Of a stretch of DNA of 5,198 bases, positions 1 to 5,155 are shown in pieces; within the stretch, counting starts at the first letter, position 1; each line of letters begins with the position of its first letter. The notes beneath the pieces are model-generated. The model ran no database searches. It was not told where the DNA came from and saw nothing but the letters and a program-made list of their open reading frames with translations. The position numbers and the translations under genes are program-made. The DNA comes from an uncultured bacterium. GTDB lineage: Bacteria > Patescibacteriota > Microgenomatia > UBA1400 > PJMF01. The DNA lies in NCBI GenBank assembly GCA_903891335.1, contig CAITDX010000051.1, positions 1 through 5,198 of the forward strand. Direction: 5' to 3'.

Positions 1-214
1 AGATCAGGTTACTTTGGCTGATTTATCTATTGATCTTGATAAAGTTAGCTTAGTGTTGACAGAAGATGAGAAAGCTGAGGATGTGGTTATTGCTTTGGCT
101 CAGGAGAAGGCTGAAGAAGTTGAGGAAGAAAGCACTGAGCTTGTTGAACCTGAACTTGTTGGAGAGAAGAAAACTGAAGAGAGTGATGTTGCTACTGAGC
201 AATCCAAGGAGTAA
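1..214 (+). CDS. rplY: Large ribosomal subunit protein bL25 (Ctc/TL5 family), C-terminal part, 5' end outside window
   Basis: The frame is open from the first bases of the window (codons from position 2) to a TAA at 212-214, giving the last 70 residues of a longer protein. The TTG at 14-16 is just an internal Leu codon. The visible part runs DQVTLADLSIDLDKVSLVL, then a short EDVVIAL strand, then a long acidic Glu/Lys tail containing EPELVGEKK. This matches the end of the bL25 C-terminal beta domain (usual pattern: GD.I.V.DL.LPEGV.LL.DPEEVV..V, then an acidic tail with EPEVIG.KK). bL25 binds 5S rRNA in the large ribosomal subunit; the two-domain Ctc form is the one with this tail. The 5S-binding N-terminal domain is not in the window. 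The gene converges on, and overlaps by 23 bp, the membrane-protein gene on the other strand. No good terminator follows, only a T-run at 215-221. An unrelated acidic-tailed protein is the main alternative. Confidence 0.72.
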   Translation, partial: DQVTLADLSIDLDKVSLVLTEDEKAEDVVIALAQEKAEEVEEESTELVEPELVGEKKTEESDVATEQSKE

Positions 215-635
215 TTTTTTTCGCTTTTTGTAGGTAGTTATTTGCCTGATTCTGATCAGAGAATTGTGTGAGTTGACTAAGATTACTATAAATAATCTGA
301 CTCATAACTCCTTGATTTTCGAGTGATTGATGTTTTTCAATAATTGCTGTTAGTTCGTTTGTTTGTAGTGAAAAAACCCTCACTGTGGGGAGTTCTAATT
401 GAGATGACGGGTTGTGTTGTTTGGCTTCAATGGTTTGCGTAATTGGTGTTTGTTTATATTGCCAAAGAGCTATTCCAACTAGAAGATTAAATCCAATTCC
501 CAGACAGATAAAAAAAATGGATAAATAGCTTTTGTTAAACTTAGTTACTAGTACGTGCCAACCGAAAATCACTATATTGAAACTAAGCCTAAAGAGTAGC
601 CAGCTGAGCTGAAAAAAAAGAAGTAGTTGTGACAT
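192..635 (-). CDS. Two-helix membrane protein of unknown function with a C-terminal TPR-like segment
   Basis: I do not recognise this 147-aa protein. It starts at ATG 635-633 and ends at TAG 194-192. Two hydrophobic segments are evident, about residues 4-30 and 37-60, separated by a short basic linker (TKFNKS). A polar stretch (about 61-85) follows, then an amphipathic helical tail (about 93-142). The tail pattern, ...SNLSQLTQFSDQNQANNYLQKAKKITP, resembles one tetratricopeptide-like helix pair (A..Y.QLG....A...L.KA..L.P), which suggests a membrane-anchored protein-interaction domain. That is inference from pattern only. The gene lies 25 nt downstream of valS on the same strand, so it is probably co-transcribed. 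The upstream purine stretch AGAAGAG (644-638) is only 2 nt from the ATG and is a poor ribosome-binding site, so translation may be weak or coupled. The 3' end overlaps the convergent bL25 gene. A run of seven A (coding strand, opposite 215-221) encodes KKI near the C-terminus. Confidence 0.75.
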   Translation of the reverse strand: MSQLLLFFQLSWLLFRLSFNIVIFGWHVLVTKFNKSYLSIFFICLGIGFNLLVGIALWQYKQTPITQTIEAKQHNPSSQLELPTVRVFSLQTNELTAIIEKHQSLENQGVMSQIIYSNLSQLTQFSDQNQANNYLQKAKKITPWIAQ

Positions 636-644
636 GTCTCTTCT

Positions 645-661
645 AGCTACTGATTGTAGCT
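645..661 (-). other. Small stem-loop in the valS-membrane protein junction
   Basis: A perfect 6-bp stem (AGCTAC with GTAGCT) closes a 5-nt loop. It begins at the last base of the valS stop codon and ends just before the purine-rich stretch in front of the downstream ATG. No U-run follows, so it is not an intrinsic terminator. It might influence mRNA processing or translation of the second gene, or be chance; six A/T-rich base pairs are only weakly stable. Confidence 0.3.
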
Positions 662-2931
662 TATGACAGCGGCCAAGGACTACTGGCTAAAATTGAGTCT
701 GAAACCAGATTTTGCTGGTAGAGCTCCTGCCAGAGCGCTTCAGTTACAAAAGGCATAAAGGGGTGGAGTAGTTTCAGGAAAATCACTAATCCATTGATAA
801 TCAATTCTTGATCAATAAATCCCTTTTTTGCATCTTCGATGCATTCGTCACAAAACCAATGCCAAAATTCATTATAAACAGTGTCGGCGGCAATACCGAG
901 CTGGAGGGCATTGAGATTGCGAGTGATTTCTTGGGTGATTTGAGTTAGTTTTTCTTTAAATACAAGTTCTTTGGATTTTTTGATTGATTCATCAATATTT
1001 TCTAGTGTTTCTTTGTTTTCACCGACAGCAGCCTCTTTGTTAAGCAAAATAAAGCGACTCGCATTCCAAATTTTATTGGTGAAATTGCGCATGGCTTTAA
1101 AGTCGCCCTCACTCACTGACTTATCTAAACCAGGGGATGAACGAATGATAAGTGCCATTCTGAGCGCGTCAGTGCCGTATTTTTCACTAATTTCCATGGG
1201 ATTAACCACATTGCCCTTACTCTTGCTCATCTTCTGTCCTTTTGAGTCTCTAATGAGGCCATGGAGATAAACGGTACTAAAGGGCACTTGTCCGGTTTTA
1301 TAAATCCCCATCATCAGCATGCGCATCACCCAAAACATAAGGATGTCATAAGCAGTTTCCATGATGGTGGTTGGGTAGAAGCGTTGGAAGTCACCTTCTT
1401 GATTATTCATGAGGGTGACAAAGGGCCATTGGCTGGAAGAAAACCAAGTGTCAAAGGTGTCGGTTTCTTGCAGATAATTTTCTCCAGGCTTGGTTTTACT
1501 GATGATGTATTCTGCAGTAACTGAAGCACTGATGTTTTGTAGACCCGATTCAATCTCTTGAAGTGAGTGTATTTGTAAGAGTTCTCCGAGGGGGCCTGAT
1601 ACTCTTGATTTATCTGCTTTAATAAAAGTAACCATCATATCGTGGTTTTTATCCACCTCATACCAAATAGGGAGGCGAATTCCCCAGACTATTTGTCGAC
1701 TAATGTTCCAGTCTTCTAGTTGTTTAAGCCAGTGACGGAGGATTTTGTCATGACCAGCGCCAAGGACTTTGACTTCCTTTTGATCAAGTTTTTTCAGAAC
1801 TGCTTGAGTCAGGGATTTAACCTTGATGTAGAACTGAGGGAGGGGGAGTGGCTCAATTGGGTTGCTACAGCGATAACAAACACTAATATTGTTGTGGTAA
1901 TTTTTATCAACTTTGACAAGTAGACCTTTGCTTTCTAGATCTTTAACCACTTGTTCTCGAGCAACAAGAGCCTTAAGACCAGCGTAGGGGCCCGCAATAG
2001 TGGTGAGTTTGCCATTAAAATCAATAGTTTGAATGGGTGGGGGGAGTTCGTCTTTGTGTCTTTGCCAGGCTTCGAAGTCATTAAAATCGTGGTATGGAGT
2101 AATTTTAACCACACCAGTGCCAAATTCTGGGTCAACAAAAGTATCGGCAATTACTCGAAGCTTGCGAGTTCCAAGGAGGTCTTCAATCTCAATGTCTTGA
2201 CCGATATATTTTTGATAACGCTTGTCTTCTGGATGAACGGCGAGTGCAGTATCACCAAATTTCGTTTCTGGTCGAGTAGTGGCAAGCACAAAAGGGCCAT
2301 ACTTGATGTAGTAAAGAGTACTATCTTGTTCTTGATGATTAACCTCGAGATTACTGAAGGCAGTGCCACATTTTGGACAGTAATTGACTAAGCGATTAGT
2401 TCGATAAATGAGCTGATCTTGATTCATTTGAATGAAGGTGTTAAGTACGCTGTCGACAATATCTTTATCGAGGGTGAATTTAAATCGACTCCAATCAGCA
2501 CTTGCGCCAAGTTGTTTGATTTGATCAACTGCAATATCAGAGTTCGTTTTGACGTACTCCCAAATCATCTGGTAAAGCGTATCTCGATCAAAATTAAAGC
2601 GACTTTGTCCGTCTTTTTTAAGTTTTTTTTCGAAGACAAACTGTGTCTCAATTCCCGCATGATCGGTACCTGGAATCCAAGTAGTATCTTTACCTTGCAT
2701 GCGAGCAAAGCGAACCATGCTATCCTCAAGGGAGACAAACATGGCATGACCAACATGAAGTGGATCATTGGCATTAGGAGGAGGCATAATGATGGTAAAC
2801 GCATCATTATTTTTGATTTTGGCTCGCAGTTTCTGATTGATCTCACTATCAGGATTGAAGCAATCGTGCTTCAACCATAATTGATAGATGTTTTTTTCGT
2901 GAACCTGTGCCTGGTATTGTTTATCCAACAT
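661..2931 (-). CDS. valS: Valyl-tRNA synthetase, compact form without C-terminal arm
   Basis: This class I aminoacyl-tRNA synthetase charges tRNA-Val with valine in the cytoplasm using ATP. The 756-aa product shows the family in order: IIMPPPNANDPLHVGHA (47-63) with the HIGH signature HVGH at 59-62; WIPGTDHAGIETQ (85-97); a CPKC pair (185-188); the editing (CP1) domain with ATTRPETKFGDTALAVHPED (217-236) and HDFND (281-285); a second Cys pair CYRC (352-355); WNISRQIVWGIRLPIWY (408-424); FDTWFSSSQWPF (493-504); the KMSKS loop at 567-571; and an anticodon-binding helical domain (about 615-756). PPPN before HVGH and the TTRPET/GDTALAVHP editing motif indicate ValRS rather than IleRS. The two CxxC pairs could form a zinc site, as known for Thermus IleRS. 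Typical bacterial ValRS is about 870-950 aa. This one stops right after the anticodon-binding domain (SSPWPLS), so it lacks the coiled-coil tRNA-binding arm. ATG 2931-2929 fits the usual N-terminus. A promoter lies only 9 nt upstream, and the unknown membrane protein gene follows. Confidence 0.97.
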   Translation of the reverse strand: MLDKQYQAQVHEKNIYQLWLKHDCFNPDSEINQKLRAKIKNNDAFTIIMPPPNANDPLHVGHAMFVSLEDSMVRFARMQGKDTTWIPGTDHAGIETQFVFEKKLKKDGQSRFNFDRDTLYQMIWEYVKTNSDIAVDQIKQLGASADWSRFKFTLDKDIVDSVLNTFIQMNQDQLIYRTNRLVNYCPKCGTAFSNLEVNHQEQDSTLYYIKYGPFVLATTRPETKFGDTALAVHPEDKRYQKYIGQDIEIEDLLGTRKLRVIADTFVDPEFGTGVVKITPYHDFNDFEAWQRHKDELPPPIQTIDFNGKLTTIAGPYAGLKALVAREQVVKDLESKGLLVKVDKNYHNNISVCYRCSNPIEPLPLPQFYIKVKSLTQAVLKKLDQKEVKVLGAGHDKILRHWLKQLEDWNISRQIVWGIRLPIWYEVDKNHDMMVTFIKADKSRVSGPLGELLQIHSLQEIESGLQNISASVTAEYIISKTKPGENYLQETDTFDTWFSSSQWPFVTLMNNQEGDFQRFYPTTIMETAYDILMFWVMRMLMMGIYKTGQVPFSTVYLHGLIRDSKGQKMSKSKGNVVNPMEISEKYGTDALRMALIIRSSPGLDKSVSEGDFKAMRNFTNKIWNASRFILLNKEAAVGENKETLENIDESIKKSKELVFKEKLTQITQEITRNLNALQLGIAADTVYNEFWHWFCDECIEDAKKGFIDQELIINGLVIFLKLLHPFMPFVTEALWQELYQQNLVSDSILASSPWPLS

Positions 2932-2940
2932 GACGAGTGA

Positions 2941-2949
2941 ATTATATCA
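2941..2949 (-). promoter_or_regulatory. Extended -10 promoter of valS (TGATATAAT)
   Basis: On the minus strand the sequence reads TGA-TATAAT, a perfect consensus -10 hexamer (2946-2941) with the TG extension. No convincing -35 box exists at 16-18 nt upstream (CGCCTA and its one-base shifts), which is typical of extended -10 promoters. Only 9 nt separate the -10 from the valS ATG. The expected start of transcription falls at about 2934 (G) to 2931 (the A of the ATG), leaving a leader of 0-3 nt. This predicts an essentially leaderless mRNA with no Shine-Dalgarno sequence. Confidence 0.72.
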
Positions 2950-2964
2950 TTGATGTTGTAGAAT
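2945..2964 (+). promoter_or_regulatory. Possible plus-strand -10 elements for idi-uppS
   Basis: Two hexamers each one mismatch from TATAAT face the idi gene: TATCAT at 2945-2950 and TAGAAT at 2959-2964. The first would give a transcript start near 2957 and keep the ribosome-binding site at 2965-2970 in the mRNA. The second would start transcription near 2971 and cut it off. Neither has a clear -35 box. TATCAT shares two base pairs with the opposite-facing valS -10 box, so the two directions may compete for polymerase. The assignment is tentative. Confidence 0.35.
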
Positions 2965-2970
2965 AGGCGG
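2965..2970 (+). promoter_or_regulatory. Ribosome-binding site of idi (AGGCGG)
   Basis: AGGCGG differs from AGGAGG at one base. It lies 5 nt before the first of two tandem ATG codons (2976) and 8 nt before the second (2979). Spacing suits either, perhaps slightly better the second, so the true N-terminus may be MRLVNLV rather than MMRLVNLV. Confidence 0.55.
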
Positions 2971-2975
2971 TACTT

Positions 2976-3563
2976 ATGATGCGCCTTGTTAATTTAGTGA
3001 ATGAAAAAGATGAGATAATTGGTCAAACTGATTTACTCGATGCTCACCGAGGCGAGGGGAAGAAACATCAAGCAATTTCTTGGTTTTTGTTTCGGAAAAA
3101 TGAGGCTGGAGTGCTTGAGCTCTTATTGCAACAACGAAGTGATCGAAAAATTGTAGGAGCCACTGCTTGGGCAAATACCCTGTGTGCCAATGTCGCTCCG
3201 GGAGAAACTCACCAGATGTGTTTGCAGCGACGGAGTAAGGAAGAATTGGGTCTTATTTGGCAGGAAGACTGGCAGACGCGAGAAGTGGCGGTTCTGGATT
3301 ATCAGGTGGCTTGTGAAGCTGGATTTAGTGAAAACGAACTCGATCATTTTTTTGTGACAGTGCTAAATTCTCAGCAGGCTGCTGCAGTGCGCGTGCTACC
3401 AAATCCAGAAGAAGTGATGGGTTTTCAATGGATGTCTTGGGAGCTTGTTCAAAGTAAGAAATTCGCAGACACGATAGTGATAGCACCATGGTTTAATTTG
3501 TTTTTAGACAAACCGCAGGTGGTTGCGGCGATTAATCAGGAGCTTGTCTATGGTCATTCCTAA
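2976..3563 (+). CDS. idi: Isopentenyl-diphosphate delta-isomerase, type 1 (Nudix fold)
   Basis: The expected reaction is interconversion of isopentenyl diphosphate and dimethylallyl diphosphate in the cytosol, providing the allylic primer for prenyl chains. The 195-aa product aligns by motif with E. coli Idi (182 aa). Seen are DAHRGEGKKHQAISWFLF (22-39) with H24 and H31 matching metal ligands His25/His32; LLLQQRSDRK (49-58); AWANTLCANVAPGE (64-77) with C70 matching catalytic Cys67; a Nudix-like helix QRRSKEELGL (84-93); SENELDHFF (118-126) with E119 and E121 matching Glu114/Glu116; NPEEVMGFQW (143-152); and APWF (170-173) near the C-terminus. The odd point is N72, where E. coli has metal ligand His69 (CGHP becomes CANV). 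The family call is firm, but activity is less certain; a related Nudix hydrolase is the alternative. The gene overlaps uppS by 14 bp, which puts it in an isoprenoid context. Two tandem ATGs (2976, 2979) are possible starts; the stop is TAA. Confidence 0.85.
   Translation: MMRLVNLVNEKDEIIGQTDLLDAHRGEGKKHQAISWFLFRKNEAGVLELLLQQRSDRKIVGATAWANTLCANVAPGETHQMCLQRRSKEELGLIWQEDWQTREVAVLDYQVACEAGFSENELDHFFVTVLNSQQAAAVRVLPNPEEVMGFQWMSWELVQSKKFADTIVIAPWFNLFLDKPQVVAAINQELVYGHS
3538..3542 (+). promoter_or_regulatory. Ribosome-binding site of uppS (AGGAG), inside idi
   Basis: AGGAG lies within the last codons of idi, 7 nt before ATG 3550. It decides the uppS start: the in-frame upstream TTG at 3523 has no comparable site, and MVIPKHVAIIMDGN is the usual family N-terminus. 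The position inside idi suggests coupled translation of the two genes. Confidence 0.75.
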
Positions 3564-4212
3564 ACATGTTGCTATTATTATGGACGGCAATCGTCGTTGG
3601 GCTAAACAGCGTGGCCTCGCCATAATCAAAGGACATCGTAAAGTTGCTGAAGAAATGATTGAGCGTCTGGCCGACTTTGCTATTGCCAAAGGAATTTCTT
3701 ATCTAACGCTTTGGGCATTTAGTACTGAAAACTGGGAGCGACCAAAAGAAGAAGTCGCTGGAGTGATGGACTTGTTTCGCGAGACCTTTGCCACTAGTGC
3801 TGATCGTTTACACAAAAAAGGTGTGCGAGTAGCGGTGATTGGACAACTTGATCGTTTCCCCAAAGATATTCAGGAGGGGGTTGCTCATTGGGTGGAGGAA
3901 ACGAAAAACAATCAGCAGTTAACGGTTACGTTTGCACTTAATTATGGGGGGCGTGATGAAATTCGCCGTGCGGTTGCTGAGGGAGGGGTGGGTTTTGAAC
4001 AACATCTCGATACTACTGCCAAAATTTCTTTACCTGATCCAGACTTATTAATTCGTCCAGGAGGGGAGAAACGACTTTCTGGATTTCTAACTTGGCAGAG
4101 TGTCTACACAGAACTCTATTTTACTGATGTACTCATGCCTGATTTTGATGAAGCAGAATTTATGAAAGCCCTTGAAGATTTTGCAGCGAGACAACGAAGA
4201 TTTGGGAAGTAG
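3550..4212 (+). CDS. uppS: Undecaprenyl diphosphate synthase (cis-prenyltransferase)
   Basis: UppS adds isopentenyl units in cis configuration to farnesyl diphosphate, making the C55 lipid carrier used for peptidoglycan and other envelope polymers. It acts at the cytoplasmic face of the membrane. The 220-aa product carries all family signatures: HVAIIMDGNRRWAK (6-19) with the Mg-binding/catalytic Asp at 12; GHR (28-30); YLTLWAFSTENWERP (51-65); TVTFALNYGGRDEI (125-138); and DLLIRPGGEKRLSGFLTWQ (165-183) with the diphosphate-binding Arg169, Arg175 and Ser177, followed by YTELYFTDVLMPDF (186-199). It ends with the usual ALEDFAARQRRFG. It is about 30 residues shorter than E. coli UppS (253 aa), mainly in the N- and C-terminal extensions and the region around 144-160. 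Product chain length could therefore differ and cannot be read from sequence alone. Pro170 replaces the more usual Thr after the motif Arg. The start at ATG 3550 overlaps idi by 14 bp. The TAG stop is only 5 nt from the end of the convergent pilin-like gene. Confidence 0.95.
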   Translation: MVIPKHVAIIMDGNRRWAKQRGLAIIKGHRKVAEEMIERLADFAIAKGISYLTLWAFSTENWERPKEEVAGVMDLFRETFATSADRLHKKGVRVAVIGQLDRFPKDIQEGVAHWVEETKNNQQLTVTFALNYGGRDEIRRAVAEGGVGFEQHLDTTAKISLPDPDLLIRPGGEKRLSGFLTWQSVYTELYFTDVLMPDFDEAEFMKALEDFAARQRRFGK

Positions 4213-4217
4213 AAATA

Positions 4218-4634
4218 TTAGAGCCCACCGCGATCATCAGGGCTGCCAGAGCTATTTGGAGCAACTCCTTCGTTCCAATTTTTACCTGATCCAGGAATCG
4301 AGAAATTTTTAATCGCATCAATGCCCGTGAATTCAGCGATAAGATTGATGATGATGAAGGCTGATAGTGAAACAATAATCCCAATGATTGCCATAGTAAT
4401 GGTGTTTTTAGATTTTTCTGTTGCTTGGCTGTTACCACCCATGACCATCATGTTAAAGGCAGCATAAATAATCATGATAAATCCAGCAATTCCCAATACA
4501 GTGAGAAAAACAGATAAAACATTAGCCATCATGCAGCCAAAACCCTGAATGGTGGCAACGCCACTGTTTACACAATTAACATTAATTGTTTCCCAAGTTT
4601 CGGTTTGTGCATAAGCCTGTGGAATCAGTTGCAT
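4218..4634 (-). CDS. Pilin-like two-helix membrane protein (Patescibacteria T4SS_pilin type), copy 2
   Basis: The 138-aa product has a short N-terminus ending in IPQAYAQ, which looks like the tail of a signal peptide (cut after AYA). Next come a polar segment with Cys21 and Cys34, a first membrane helix (about 37-60), a short cytoplasmic-type loop GGNSQATEKSKNT (66-78), a second helix (about 79-100), and a flexible Gly/Ser/Pro/Asn tail (112-138). This architecture, with the GG[N/D]....E...N..T.AIIG core, is shared with the gene upstream. It matches the small VirB2/TrbC-like proteins annotated in many CPR genomes as type IV secretion system pilins (Pfam T4SS_pilin, from memory). A pilus or secretion role is inferred from the family, not proven. 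I chose ATG 4634; a TTG at 4652 in the same frame would add MRYNKT but leaves almost no leader. A GAGGT stretch (4650-4646) lies 11 nt before the ATG. The gene has its own extended -10 promoter. Confidence 0.8.
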   Translation of the reverse strand: MQLIPQAYAQTETWETINVNCVNSGVATIQGFGCMMANVLSVFLTVLGIAGFIMIIYAAFNMMVMGGNSQATEKSKNTITMAIIGIIVSLSAFIIINLIAEFTGIDAIKNFSIPGSGKNWNEGVAPNSSGSPDDRGGL

Positions 4635-4660
4635 GGTTTTATTGTACCTCAATAGGGGAT

Positions 4661-4669
4661 ATTATACCA
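4661..4669 (-). promoter_or_regulatory. Extended -10 promoter of the second pilin-like gene (TGGTATAAT)
   Basis: The minus strand reads TGG-TATAAT, a perfect -10 hexamer at 4666-4661 with the TG extension. Transcription should start near 4654-4653, leaving a leader of about 19 nt before ATG 4634 that contains GAGGT. The TG of the element is directly continuous with the T-run of the upstream terminator, so promoter and terminator share bases. Confidence 0.68.
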
Positions 4670-4696
4670 AAAACCCGCTCGGTGAGAGCGGGTTTT
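4670..4696 (-). terminator. Rho-independent terminator between the pilin-like genes, probably bidirectional
   Basis: An 11-bp perfect stem (AAAACCCGCTC with GAGCGGGTTTT) closes a 5-nt loop at 4681-4685. On the minus strand it is followed by a run of T, which suits termination of the first pilin-like gene (stop at 4717, 20 nt upstream). On the plus strand it is followed by TTTTCTTT, so it could also stop transcripts coming from idi-uppS, which have no terminator of their own before entering the pilin-like gene in antisense. Confidence 0.88.
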
Positions 4697-4716
4697 CTTT
4701 AGTTTAAGGTATGGGA

Positions 4717-5118
4717 CTATTGTGGCTCGTTGATGGTGCCGATGTTGTTGAAGACATCCTGGAAGTTGCCAAAGCCAAGGAATTGAACAACGAGATTGAC
4801 GATAGCATATGAAGCGGCCACAATCACTAGACCAATGATGGCGGCAGTGAGCTTATTGCGAGCACTCTCTGCTTTGCCTTTATCACCACCTGAAGTGATC
4901 CACTCAACGCCACCCCAAATCATGTAAGCGAATACGAGCAGGGCAGCAACTACCATGACCACGTTCACTAAACTGGTAAACATGTTGCCAAAGTCAGTGG
5001 CATAGCCAGTTCCAGGTGTAAAATTAACCTCTGGTTGAGCCATAACCATCGGCGCGTAGGTGAGTAGACCGCCAACAGCGCTAGCAGCAGCAAGAGCGAC
5101 TTTTTTGAGTGATTTCAT
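4717..5118 (-). CDS. Pilin-like two-helix membrane protein (Patescibacteria T4SS_pilin type), copy 1
   Basis: The 133-aa product begins with a classical signal peptide: basic MKSLKK, a hydrophobic Ala/Leu/Val core (7-22), and a likely cleavage site after VMA at 27. The mature protein would start QPEVNF. Two membrane helices follow at about 50-70 and 91-113. The loop between them, GGVEWITSGGDKGKAESARNKLT (in two parts: GGVEWITSGGD 69-79 and KGKAESARNKLT 80-91), is the hallmark of small VirB2/TrbC-like pilins widespread in CPR bacteria. After removal of the signal peptide, two helices joined by a short charged loop is the known design of conjugative-type pilins, which pack into a fibre in the membrane. 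That role is inferred here. No secretion ATPase or channel gene is in the window. AAGGA (5129-5125) lies 6 nt before ATG 5118, a good ribosome-binding site. The gene ends with TAG and is followed by a strong terminator. It is probably a paralogue of the gene downstream. Confidence 0.87.
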   Translation of the reverse strand: MKSLKKVALAAASAVGGLLTYAPMVMAQPEVNFTPGTGYATDFGNMFTSLVNVVMVVAALLVFAYMIWGGVEWITSGGDKGKAESARNKLTAAIIGLVIVAASYAIVNLVVQFLGFGNFQDVFNNIGTINEPQ

Positions 5119-5155
5119 ACAATTTCCTTTTTACTTTGTATTTCTTTACTTAGTT

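Noticed and set aside
251..260. Perfect 10-bp palindrome TCTGATCAGA
   Set aside because: It lies inside the membrane-protein coding region, encodes part of its helical tail and has no T-run or second copy; probably chance.
653..658. TACAAT on the minus strand as a separate promoter for the membrane-protein gene
   Set aside because: No TG extension and no -35 box; the 25-nt gap to valS makes co-transcription simpler.
1951..2391. Open plus-strand frame of 146 codons opposite valS
   Set aside because: Antisense shadow of the ValRS editing domain, with no protein features of its own.
2419..2880. Open plus-strand frame of 153 codons opposite valS
   Set aside because: It lies fully antisense to the strongly conserved catalytic region of ValRS, has no ribosome-binding site or recognisable domain, and similar open frames occur along the same gene.
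3523..3549. TTG start giving uppS nine extra residues (MRRLIRSLS)
   Set aside because: No ribosome-binding site precedes it, it lies deep inside idi, and AGGAG 7 nt before ATG 3550 plus the family N-terminus favour the shorter protein.
4222..4244. AGCCC/GGGCT inverted repeat near the end of the pilin-like gene as a terminator
   Set aside because: The stem is 5 bp with a 13-nt loop and no proper T-run on either strand.
4160..4438. Minus-strand frame of 92 codons across the uppS/pilin-like junction
   Set aside because: It overlaps the pilin-like gene in another frame and the end of uppS. The pilin-like frame has clear family features.
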